Origin: a bacterium
GTDB lineage: Bacteria; Sysuimicrobiota; Sysuimicrobiia; Sysuimicrobiales; Humicultoraceae
Assembly: GCA_030018905.1 (NCBI GenBank)
Contig: JASEHJ010000004.1
Span: forward strand, 1-38,531
DNA: 38,531 nucleotides
Reading direction: 5' to 3'
Part shown: positions 28,226 to 34,692 of the stretch, one piece after another
Layout: each line of letters opens with the position of its first letter
Numbering within the stretch: position 1 is the first letter of the stretch
Made by a program: the position numbers and the translations under genes
Notes under the pieces: model-generated
What the model was told of the DNA's origin: nothing
What the model saw: the letters and a program-made list of their open reading frames with translations, nothing else
Databases searched by the model: none

Positions 28226-28951
28226 ATGGGACGCCATCCATCACGGCGCCACGCATCACCCGAGGATGTTCCGGTTGGACACCGGATCCGCGAGCGCAGA
28301 CGCGACCTCGGAATGACACAGACACACCTTGCCGGCGAGGTCTACACCAAGAGCTTCATCAGCCAGATGGAAAGCGGGCACGCGGACCCCTCCATGGACA
28401 CCCTGCGCTACCTGGGCCGCAGGCTGGAGATGGGGTTGTCCAGCATGGCCGGCAGCGTTGCCGACCAGCATCTGGCCGCGGTGGAGGGCCTGCTGGCATG
28501 GGCACAAGAGGCGCGGCAGGCCGGCCGCACCGACGCTACGCGCCGCGCGATCGAGATCGGCATCGAGATCGCCACGGCCCCCGCATTGCATCGCCACCTT
28601 GCAGAGGCCTGCCTGCTCCTGGCAGAAGTTGAGATCGAATCAGGGTCCGGCGATCGGGCGGCAGGGGCGCTGGAACGGATTCCAGAGCCATCCGTCCTGG
28701 CCGATCCCCGCGTTGCCATCCGGAAGGGCCTGGCTGAAGGGCTGCTCGCCCTGAGAAAGGATGACATCTCCGAGGCCACCGCGGCGTTCTGCCGTGCGCT
28801 GTACCAATCCCGCAGGTCGGCCCGGTACGGCGACCTGACGGTTCGTGCGCTGGCAGGACTTGGCGAGGCGCTCGCCCGGGCAGGCCACCACCAGCAGGCC
28901 CGGCGCAGGCTTGAAGCCGCCGCGCGAATGGCAGCGCGGTCGCGCAGGTAG
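28226..28951 (+). CDS. XRE-family regulator with TPR-like C-terminal domain
   Basis: This 241-residue protein has an XRE helix-turn-helix at about 18-75 (RIRERRRDLGMTQTHLAGEV, then SFISQMESGHADPSMDTL), followed by a helical region with TPR-like spacing (AEACLLLAEVEIESGSGDRAAGALE; VRALAGLGEALARAGHHQQARRRLE). Its DNA-binding part resembles that of the longer XRE-TPR regulator at 31479-32771. TPR-bearing XRE proteins often sense peptides, but no small secreted peptide gene was found beside this one. GGGGGA precedes the ATG by 7 nt. It converges on the operon at 28961-33037, with 9 nt between stops. Confidence 0.75.
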   Translation: MGRHPSRRHASPEDVPVGHRIRERRRDLGMTQTHLAGEVYTKSFISQMESGHADPSMDTLRYLGRRLEMGLSSMAGSVADQHLAAVEGLLAWAQEARQAGRTDATRRAIEIGIEIATAPALHRHLAEACLLLAEVEIESGSGDRAAGALERIPEPSVLADPRVAIRKGLAEGLLALRKDDISEATAAFCRALYQSRRSARYGDLTVRALAGLGEALARAGHHQQARRRLEAAARMAARSRR

Positions 28952-28960
28952 CGGTTCCGG

Positions 28961-29494
28961 CTACGTTTCTCCCGCCGCCAGACTCCGGACCGTGGCGTCG
29001 GCCATGCGGGCAGCTTCGTATCCGGACAGACGCAACTGGCGGGCGGTCTCGACGGCCAGCACATAGATCTGCGCCATCTGGCCCGAGCTGATCTCGGGCG
29101 GCGCGTCCGGTTCCAACCGCTCCTCCTCCGGTCCTCCCTGCGCTCCCCGCTCACCGGTCCGGTCCGCGGACCGCAACCTCGCCAGCCACCGCTTGACGAA
29201 CGCGCTGATCGCGCCCGCCGCTTCCTGTCTGAGCGTCTTCTTGATCTCGTTCAGTATGAATGCCACGACCTCGCTGGCTACGGCCAGCGCTACCGGGGCC
29301 ACCACCGCGGCCGCCCCGGCTGAATCGAACCCGCGCAGCGCAGCCTCGCGGGTCCGATCTTCAAGGGAGCCTCCGGTTTTGTCGAAGAACGCCTCCTGAC
29401 AGGCAGAAAACCCAGGTAACTCCTCGGGTGCCAGGACCTCCACCACGCTCCGCGCCAGATCAGCCACCATGTCCCGCTGTTCTTGATCGCTCAT
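28961..29494 (-). CDS. Unknown protein with one hydrophobic segment, last gene of the patatin-amidase operon
   Basis: I do not recognise this 177-residue protein. It has an acidic N-terminal part, a hydrophobic stretch at about 60-81 (AAAVVAPVALAVASEVVAFIL) that could be a membrane segment, a basic amphipathic stretch (about 85-110), an acidic linker (about 111-135) and a final helical part. The ATG at 29494 overlaps the amidase stop as ATGA, so it is translationally coupled to it. Position suggests a partner of the amidase or lipase, for example a membrane anchor or permeabilising protein, but nothing proves it. Confidence 0.6.
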   Translation of the reverse strand: MSDQEQRDMVADLARSVVEVLAPEELPGFSACQEAFFDKTGGSLEDRTREAALRGFDSAGAAAVVAPVALAVASEVVAFILNEIKKTLRQEAAGAISAFVKRWLARLRSADRTGERGAQGGPEEERLEPDAPPEISSGQMAQIYVLAVETARQLRLSGYEAARMADATVRSLAAGET

Positions 29495-30348
29495 CGCGAC
29501 CCCCTTTCTCCTTTGGATGAGCGCACGCGGACCGTGCGCGTCGCAGCGTCCCAGGCAGGAGCCTGCCATCCCAACATGGCACACAACTCGGAGATCTTCA
29601 CGTAGCCGCGGTCGCCCCGCACGATTGCCGCCAGATCACAATCCCCAGTCCCGGTGCGCAGGGTGGTGGCCCGGCCGCCAATCCGAAGAACGATCCAACC
29701 CAAGAAGTCAGCCAGCGGCCGCAGCGGGCACCACGCCGCCCCGCCTTTGAGCAATCCCTCATCGGAGACCGTGAGGCCATCCACGATTACGCGCACTGGA
29801 AACAGCCGCTCCTTCAAGGCGGCGCCACCCAGGCCTTCCCCAACCATCGCGCGAAAGGCTGCGCCGACTTCAATTGCAGGCCTCTGCGGGTCCCAGGGCA
29901 GCACCATAGGATCCCACTTACCTCCCTGGGGCACGCTGAGCGCGGACTCGACCTCTCCGTGCCCCAGCACGGTCTCAAGAGCCACCGGTATGTGGTACCG
30001 TTCGCAGAGATCGGCTGCCACCACTGCCATCACCTCGTACTGGGCGGCGTTCATTGGGTACCTCCCCGCCCGGAAAGGCCGCTGCATGGCACCGGCCATA
30101 CTGCATGCGGCAATGCCAATGCTTCCCGTGTTCATCATTCGGACGTGCTGGGCGTAGTCGTCACCGGCTGTACTCACGTTGTCCGATATCATGTGGTCGC
30201 CCCGCACTAATCGGCCGTCGGATTCGATCAGAACATGGTAGTGTTCCCGGTCACCGGAACCCGCGTGGTGCACTCCGCCGGTCCAGTGGGTAATGATGCG
30301 CTCCATACGGCAGTCGGGCATCCACGCGTCGGGCACGATTCGCGGCAT
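29491..30348 (-). CDS. N-acetylmuramoyl-L-alanine amidase with copper-amine-oxidase-N-like domain
   Basis: This 285-residue protein begins with an amidase_2 (T7 lysozyme/PGRP-type) domain. Zinc ligands are likely H21 (ITHWTGG), H130 (LGHGEV) and D146 (GKWDP), with Lys144 nearby, and EHYHVLI resembles the family's YH motif. The domain cleaves the bond between MurNAc and the stem peptide. From about 185 to the end the sequence (FPVRVIVDGL, APCPLRPLADFLGW-like, WDAATRTVRVR) resembles the copper amine oxidase N-terminal-like module used for surface binding. There is no signal peptide. The ATG overlaps the patatin stop as TGATG, so the longer frame to 30465 is not the gene. Confidence 0.78.
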   Translation of the reverse strand: MPRIVPDAWMPDCRMERIITHWTGGVHHAGSGDREHYHVLIESDGRLVRGDHMISDNVSTAGDDYAQHVRMMNTGSIGIAACSMAGAMQRPFRAGRYPMNAAQYEVMAVVAADLCERYHIPVALETVLGHGEVESALSVPQGGKWDPMVLPWDPQRPAIEVGAAFRAMVGEGLGGAALKERLFPVRVIVDGLTVSDEGLLKGGAAWCPLRPLADFLGWIVLRIGGRATTLRTGTGDCDLAAIVRGDRGYVKISELCAMLGWQAPAWDAATRTVRVRSSKGERGSR

Positions 30349-31442
30349 CAGGCCTCTTCCCGGGGCTTCGGGGCCCCTGCCCGTCGAATCCGGCCTGCAA
30401 TCTCCCTCCGGCGCGACCGGTCCTTGCCCTGCCGGAACTCGGCGATGTATCCCTCGAAGTCCCAAGATGAAAGGAACCGTTCGGAGGCTGCCCGTCCGGA
30501 CTCGTACAGGGCCACGGCCCGGTGGCGCGGCAGGTGGAACTCCGTGCCCCCGATGCCCAGCGTCGGTATCGGAATCGTGCGTGCGAAGTCGGCGTTCTCG
30601 ACATACAGGCGATCATGAGCCTCCAGCATGGTCTGGACGATGCTCTTGACGTAGTCCACCACAGCGCCGGCCGCACCGCGGGCCGCCCCAGGCCTGGGCA
30701 GGCGTTCGGATACCGGGACCCTCGGGTCGGGCTCTACCAGCAATAGTCCGAAGGTAGGCCATGGGGGCTCACCCTCGGTGTCAAACAGCCAAACCGGGAA
30801 GTTGGAGAGCATCCCGCCGTCCACGATCAAGTGCTCCTGCCCTGTCTGCTGGTTGCGGAACCGCACAGGCTCAAAGAAGATGGGAATGCTCATGCTCATT
30901 CGAGCCGACAGCGCCACATCGAGATCATCTGGGCGCACGCCGAGCCTCTGCGCATCCCGGGGCAGCACCAACAGGCGGCGTTCGGTCAGGTCTGAAACGA
31001 TCACCTGCGCCCTGTAGCGGTACCGGGGCTGATCCGCAAACTCGGGGTGGATCAGATCGGAGAACGTACGCACGCCCTTGGCCTCCAGCAGGCCGCGTAC
31101 AAATGCGAGGAACGTGTCGCCCTCGTAGATCCCCTGGTCCAGCAGGATGCTGAGCGGCGTTCCGAGGAAGGGTATACGGTCTTCCCAGGCGGAATCCAGG
31201 AAGCTGCGGAAGTCGAACTCGAGAATGATCTCGCGCAGTTCCTGGGCAGAGTACCCGGCGGCGTGCAGGACGGCGACCATTGCTCCGGCCGAAGCACCGG
31301 CCACGTTCTGGGGCATGAAGCCGCGCTCCTCGAGGACCGAGAGGGCGCCGACCAGCCCTACCCCTTTGACCCCGCCACCCTCGAAGACGAGGTCCACACG
31401 CTGGCCGCGCGGTGGGCCTATCCCATCCCCCTGCTCGGGCAT
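30348..31442 (-). CDS. Patatin-like phospholipase
   Basis: This 364-residue protein has the patatin Ser-Asp dyad fold: oxyanion loop FEGGGVKG (20-27), nucleophile elbow GASAG with Ser51, and the catalytic Asp208 in DGG. It is expected to hydrolyse fatty acyl chains from membrane lipids. No signal peptide or membrane segment is visible. The ATG at 31442 has GGAGG 8 nt upstream; the GTG at 31451 overlaps that site. It starts 36 nt after the XRE-TPR regulator and overlaps the amidase start, so it is part of the regulator operon. Confidence 0.82.
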   Translation of the reverse strand: MPEQGDGIGPPRGQRVDLVFEGGGVKGVGLVGALSVLEERGFMPQNVAGASAGAMVAVLHAAGYSAQELREIILEFDFRSFLDSAWEDRIPFLGTPLSILLDQGIYEGDTFLAFVRGLLEAKGVRTFSDLIHPEFADQPRYRYRAQVIVSDLTERRLLVLPRDAQRLGVRPDDLDVALSARMSMSIPIFFEPVRFRNQQTGQEHLIVDGGMLSNFPVWLFDTEGEPPWPTFGLLLVEPDPRVPVSERLPRPGAARGAAGAVVDYVKSIVQTMLEAHDRLYVENADFARTIPIPTLGIGGTEFHLPRHRAVALYESGRAASERFLSSWDFEGYIAEFRQGKDRSRRREIAGRIRRAGAPKPREEA

Positions 31443-31478
31443 CGCGCCCACCTCCGAAGCCGGCCGGGTACAGGTGAT

Positions 31479-32771
31479 CTAGCTGGCGGCGAGCGCGGCC
31501 TCCTGGGCGCGAAACGCACGGGCGAAGAGCCGGGCCGCGTGTCCCTCCTCCCCCCGCTCGAGCGCAAGGAAGGCGTAGTCGCGGCTGATCCGAGCGATCT
31601 CGCCGGCCGCCTGGAGACGCTCGAACTGCTCCAGAGCGAAGGCGTACCGGTGAACGGCTTCATCGAGACGGCCCTCACGATGGCAGACCGCGGCCACCAC
31701 CGCCTCGGCGCGCGCCGCCTCCGACGGATCCTGGAGCTTCACGGCCAGACGGATCGCTTCTGCTGCCTGTTCACGCGCTGCCTGGAGATCCCCGCGCAGC
31801 ATCGCGACCCTGGCGAGTTCCGTCAGCGTCTGTGCCCGCCCGGCGTCGTCGGCCAGATGAGTAGCCAGGGTAAAGCTCTGCTGGAGCGCCTCTGTGCCCT
31901 CGCTGAGACGCCCGCGACTCACCAGCAGAATGCCCAGGCTACGCTTGACCGTGCCCAGCAGATGGAGGTTCTCTTGAGCCTCGAAGAGCAGGGCGGCCCT
32001 CGCCAGGTGGTCATGGGCCAGATCAAAGGCCTGCTGCCGCTCATAGGCGACACCGAGGTTGAAGTGGAGCAGTCCCAGCGCGCTCATATCGCCCAGAGGC
32101 TCGAGCCGTTCGAGGGCTCCCTGGTAGCAGTCAAGCGCCTGTGCGGGGAGGCCGAGTTCTGAATAGGTCCGGCCGAGGTTGGCCAGTTGCCTGCCCTCGA
32201 ACTCCGTGTCCACAGGGACGGCCGAGCGAATGGCGCTCAGGGCCCGGGAGAATGCGTCTCGGGCGGCCGGGTAGTCGCGCTGCCGGAGGGAAAGGAACCC
32301 TGTGGCGCTTGCCACGCGCGCGACGAGATCCGGCCGCCCGAGCGCACCCGCAATGGCGCGCCCGCGTTCCAGGTGGTGTTCGGCCAGGTCAAACTGCCTC
32401 AGCCCCGTGAGCGCCTGGCCCAGTCCGATCTGGATGCGGAAGGCAATCTCCAACCCGGGATCCGAAGCCGACGCCCGTTCCGCCTCCTGGAATGCTTCCA
32501 GGGCTTCGGTAAAGCTGTGTTGCCGCACCAGCGATGTGCCTAGTTCCAGCTTCAGGACGACCTTCTTGCGCGGGGGTGGATCGGCGTCAAGCAGGTCTGC
32601 AATCGGCACGTTCAACCGGCCGGCGAGCACACGCAGCGTTTCGAGTGAAGGGCGAACCTTGTCATGCTCGAGCATGCTGATGAAGCTCTCGGAAAGGTCG
32701 CCCGCTGCCAGCCGGCGCTGGGTCATGCCACGGCTCTTACGAGCCTGGCGGACCTTCTCACCAAGCGTCAC
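31479..32771 (-). CDS. XRE-family regulator with about nine TPR repeats (RRNPP-like peptide receptor candidate)
   Basis: This 430-residue protein has an N-terminal XRE helix-turn-helix (about 5-60: VRQARKSRGMTQRRLAAGDL, SFISMLEHDKVRPSLETL) followed by about nine TPR units from residue 70 to the end, each with the usual Leu/Gly/Tyr/Ala pattern (for example LANLGRTYSELGLPAQALDCYQGAL). This layout is that of RRNPP regulators (PlcR, NprR, Rgg, PrgX), whose TPR groove binds a secreted and re-imported peptide. A repeat-bearing secreted peptide gene lies 26 nt upstream on the same strand. It starts at GTG 32771 behind GGAGAG. The receptor role is inference from architecture and neighbourhood. Confidence 0.8.
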   Translation of the reverse strand: MTLGEKVRQARKSRGMTQRRLAAGDLSESFISMLEHDKVRPSLETLRVLAGRLNVPIADLLDADPPPRKKVVLKLELGTSLVRQHSFTEALEAFQEAERASASDPGLEIAFRIQIGLGQALTGLRQFDLAEHHLERGRAIAGALGRPDLVARVASATGFLSLRQRDYPAARDAFSRALSAIRSAVPVDTEFEGRQLANLGRTYSELGLPAQALDCYQGALERLEPLGDMSALGLLHFNLGVAYERQQAFDLAHDHLARAALLFEAQENLHLLGTVKRSLGILLVSRGRLSEGTEALQQSFTLATHLADDAGRAQTLTELARVAMLRGDLQAAREQAAEAIRLAVKLQDPSEAARAEAVVAAVCHREGRLDEAVHRYAFALEQFERLQAAGEIARISRDYAFLALERGEEGHAARLFARAFRAQEAALAAS

Positions 32772-32797
32772 GGTCTTCTCTCCATTCTGCCGTCTGG

Positions 32798-33037
32798 CTA
32801 GCCTGCGCCGATCAACTCACCGTCACCGTGACCGGCCCAGCCGCCGTTCAACAGCTCGCCGTCACCGTGGCCGGCCCAGCCGCCGTTCAACAGCTCGCCG
32901 TCACCGTGGCCGGCCCAGCCGCCGCTCAACAGCTCCCCGTCACCGTGACCGGCAGTGCGCAGCGCAGCGGGTTGTATGGTGACGGTAGCCACCATGACAA
33001 ACGAGATCACGAAGGCAAGGGCGATGATCTTGCGCAT
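32798..33037 (-). CDS. Secreted repeat peptide, candidate pheromone precursor
   Basis: This 79-residue protein has a positively charged start (MRK), a hydrophobic stretch (about 4-20, IIALAFVISFVMVATVT) typical of a signal peptide, and then four copies of AGHGDGEL in tandem units of 13 residues (AGHGDGELLNGGW); the first unit has S for N and the last is cut short as ELIGAG. No cysteine is present, so disulfide or lanthionine peptides are unlikely. AAGGAGG lies 8 nt before the ATG. It is the first gene before the XRE-TPR regulator. Repeated units in an exported precursor recall multicopy pheromone precursors, but no homologous family is recognised. Confidence 0.75.
   Translation of the reverse strand: MRKIIALAFVISFVMVATVTIQPAALRTAGHGDGELLSGGWAGHGDGELLNGGWAGHGDGELLNGGWAGHGDGELIGAG
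32821..32953. repeat. 39-bp tandem repeat inside the peptide gene
   Basis: Three full 39-bp units (32821-32859, 32860-32898, 32899-32937) and a 16-bp partial unit (32938-32953) follow each other without spacers. They differ by only a few single bases. The period keeps the reading frame and encodes the 13-residue peptide unit, so copy number could change by slippage or recombination without frameshift. Confidence 0.92.
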
Positions 33038-33146
33038 GTGAATCTCCTCCTTAGGCGTCCGACCGGGCAGGCTGCAGTGGGGTATGGCGGAAGGGTGCGT
33101 GTGAAGCTGGATGCCCGAAGTGGGGGTTGTGTTCGACGCAAACCAC

Positions 33147-33178
33147 TGAAGTTCCTCCTGGGAAGCCAGAGAACTTCA
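33147..33178. promoter_or_regulatory. Operator-like inverted repeat upstream of the peptide operon
   Basis: TGAAGTTC (33147-33154) and GAACTTCA (33171-33178) form a perfect 8-bp inverted repeat with a 16-nt spacer. A third copy of the half-site, TGAAGTT, is at 33210-33216. The site lies 110-141 nt upstream of the peptide ATG and is a candidate binding site for the XRE-TPR regulator. Confidence 0.45.
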
Positions 33179-33292
33179 CCTGGATTGAACCACCCTGCCC
33201 CCTGGGTACTGAAGTTGGCGCATCTAGGCAGGCCTGCGGTCTGCGGGGGAGGATTCCCGGCTTCGGATGGCTGAAGGAGGAGCCGAAGGTTC

Positions 33293-33359
33293 GGGTCGGG
33301 GGTGTCCCCTCTGGACCGACGGTGCCGGAGGACGTCGTGCCGGTTTCCACCCCCGACCC
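33293..33359. repeat. Long-range inverted repeat in the leader region
   Basis: GGGTCGGGGGTG (33293-33304) pairs perfectly with CACCCCCGACCC (33348-33359), enclosing 43 nt with further short GC-rich complementarity. It could fold as a structured leader RNA. I could not match it to a known riboswitch. Confidence 0.45.
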
Positions 33360-33382
33360 TTCAATTTCCATGAACGCACAAG

Positions 33383-33413
33383 GAGAGCCCGCGGTGTCCA
33401 ACCGCGGGCTCTC
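33383..33413. terminator. Hairpin terminator candidate after the FAD oxidoreductase gene
   Basis: A perfect 13-bp stem (33383-33395 with 33401-33413) closes a 5-nt loop. It stands about 30 nt beyond the stop of the minus-strand oxidoreductase gene. The sequence after it on the minus strand has only a few T residues, so the uridine tract is weak. Confidence 0.6.
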
Positions 33414-33441
33414 GCCGTCCTGGCGGCCGCCGGCAGCCCGA

Positions 33442-34614
33442 CTAGCCCACTATCCCGTGCGCGTACGGGCTGTGGATCAACGCGCCCTCGGCGAATCGTG
33501 ATGGTCGGAACGGGCCAAGATCTATCTCGCCGTAGCGACCGGTCACGATAAGGCCCGCCAGCGTTTCCCCGATCGCGGGACTCAACTTGAACCCGTGCCC
33601 ACTGAAGCCGGCGGCGACGAACAGGCCGGCCCTGTCAGGAACCTGACCCAGCACCGGCTGCCAGTCCGGGGTGACATCGTAGAGACTGGCGTACCCCCCC
33701 TTCACCCCTACGCCCTCAAAGGCCGGCATGCGGTGCGCCATCCGCCTCGCCATCCCTTCGACAAACTCAAAATCGGCTCCCTCGTTGAAAGCATCGGCAG
33801 AGACCTCCTCGTCAGGGTACTCCTCCACCGACCCGCCATGGAACTGGCATCCAACATCGGGGCGCAGGTAGAAACCCGTCCCCAGGTCCACGAGCACGAA
33901 ACCAAGCGGTGCAACCGACTCCGGTACCTCAAACAGCACAACCTGGTGGCGCGTGGTGCGGATCGGCAGATCAATCCCGAGAGGGGACAGCAACCCGCGC
34001 GTCCACGGCCCGGCGGCTACGAGCACAGCCCCGGCCGTGATCCGGCCTGTCGGGATTTCCACCCCGGCGATTCGTGAGTCCTCGACCACCAAGCGGACGG
34101 CCGGCGTGTTCTCCCGCACCTCTGCACCGTGCCTCCTGGCCGCGGCCGCAAACGCGGTGGCAGTAGCGTACCCGTCGGCATACCCGGAGTCGGGCTCGTA
34201 GGCCCCTGCGCCCACATCGTCCGTGCGCAGCCGGGCGTCGAGGTCGGCGATGGCCTTGCTGTCCATCACCGTGGTGTCCCCACCGAGAGAGCGCTGCAGA
34301 GCGACGTTCGCCTCAACGGTCCCCTCCTGCCCCCGCGGCGCTAACAGCAGGAATCCGGTCTTCTTGAAGTCGGCGCTCCCGCCGACGACGGCGTCAAAGT
34401 TTGCGAACACCTCGCGGCTGCGCAGCGCCAGTTGGACCAGGGGCGCATAGGAGTAGTGCATTCGAACGATGCCGCTGGAGCGGCCGGTAGGCCCACCGCC
34501 CACGGTGCCGCGATCAAGAAGCACCACCTTCTGCCCGTGACGTGACGCCAGCCAAAATGCGGCGCTCGCGCCTGTGCATCCTCCTCCTATCACGATCACG
34601 TCGGCTGCTGCCAT
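33442..34614 (-). CDS. FAD-dependent oxidoreductase of the DAO family
   Basis: The protein (about 390 residues) begins with the FAD-binding VIVIGGGCTGAS and LLDRG, and has the DAO/glycine oxidase-type layout with SSGIVRMHYSY after the dinucleotide fold and the late FVAAGFSGHGFKLSPAIGE segment that contacts FAD. It resembles sarcosine oxidase beta/monomeric sarcosine oxidase and related amine oxidases; the substrate is unknown. Two adjacent ATG codons start the frame. The second (34614) is 6 nt from AGGAGG, the first only 3 nt, so the second is preferred. It is divergent from the HAD phosphatase gene. Confidence 0.82.
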   Translation of the reverse strand: MAAADVIVIGGGCTGASAAFWLASRHGQKVVLLDRGTVGGGPTGRSSGIVRMHYSYAPLVQLALRSREVFANFDAVVGGSADFKKTGFLLLAPRGQEGTVEANVALQRSLGGDTTVMDSKAIADLDARLRTDDVGAGAYEPDSGYADGYATATAFAAAARRHGAEVRENTPAVRLVVEDSRIAGVEIPTGRITAGAVLVAAGPWTRGLLSPLGIDLPIRTTRHQVVLFEVPESVAPLGFVLVDLGTGFYLRPDVGCQFHGGSVEEYPDEEVSADAFNEGADFEFVEGMARRMAHRMPAFEGVGVKGGYASLYDVTPDWQPVLGQVPDRAGLFVAAGFSGHGFKLSPAIGETLAGLIVTGRYGEIDLGPFRPSRFAEGALIHSPYAHGIVG

Positions 34615-34692
34615 CATGAGCCTCCTGTTCCACCTGTCTGCATCTGCTCCGGTCCGGGAGGGGAGCCGTTCAGCGTTGGAGAAACCGCAACC

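Larger units (their letters stand above)
33038..33441. other. 404-nt gene-free leader region of the peptide operon
   Basis: No convincing gene lies here. Open frames on both strands (about 116 and 124 codons) have no recognisable protein character. The region holds, from right to left, a strong hairpin (33383-33413), a 12-bp long-range inverted repeat (33293-33359), a smaller stem (CTTCGG 33261-33266 with CCGAAG 33283-33288) and an operator-like inverted repeat (33147-33178). No clear -35/-10 pair was found for the peptide gene. Confidence 0.6.

Noticed and set aside
30348-31442. CBASS-type patatin effector (CapV-like)
   Set aside because: No cyclic nucleotide synthase or other CBASS gene is nearby; the neighbours are a TPR regulator and an amidase.
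32821-32953. CRISPR array
   Set aside because: The 39-bp units are directly adjacent with no spacers and stay in frame inside a coding sequence with a ribosome-binding site.
33041-33413. T-box, c-di-AMP, cobalamin or FMN riboswitch
   Set aside because: Short resemblances such as AGGGTGG or GGGGCAGGGTG occur, but the conserved cores of these classes are missing.
33051-33501. Two overlapping opposite-strand open frames (116 and 124 codons) in the leader region
   Set aside because: Composition is proline/glycine/serine-rich and unstructured, no start has convincing support, and the region is better explained by hairpins and operators.
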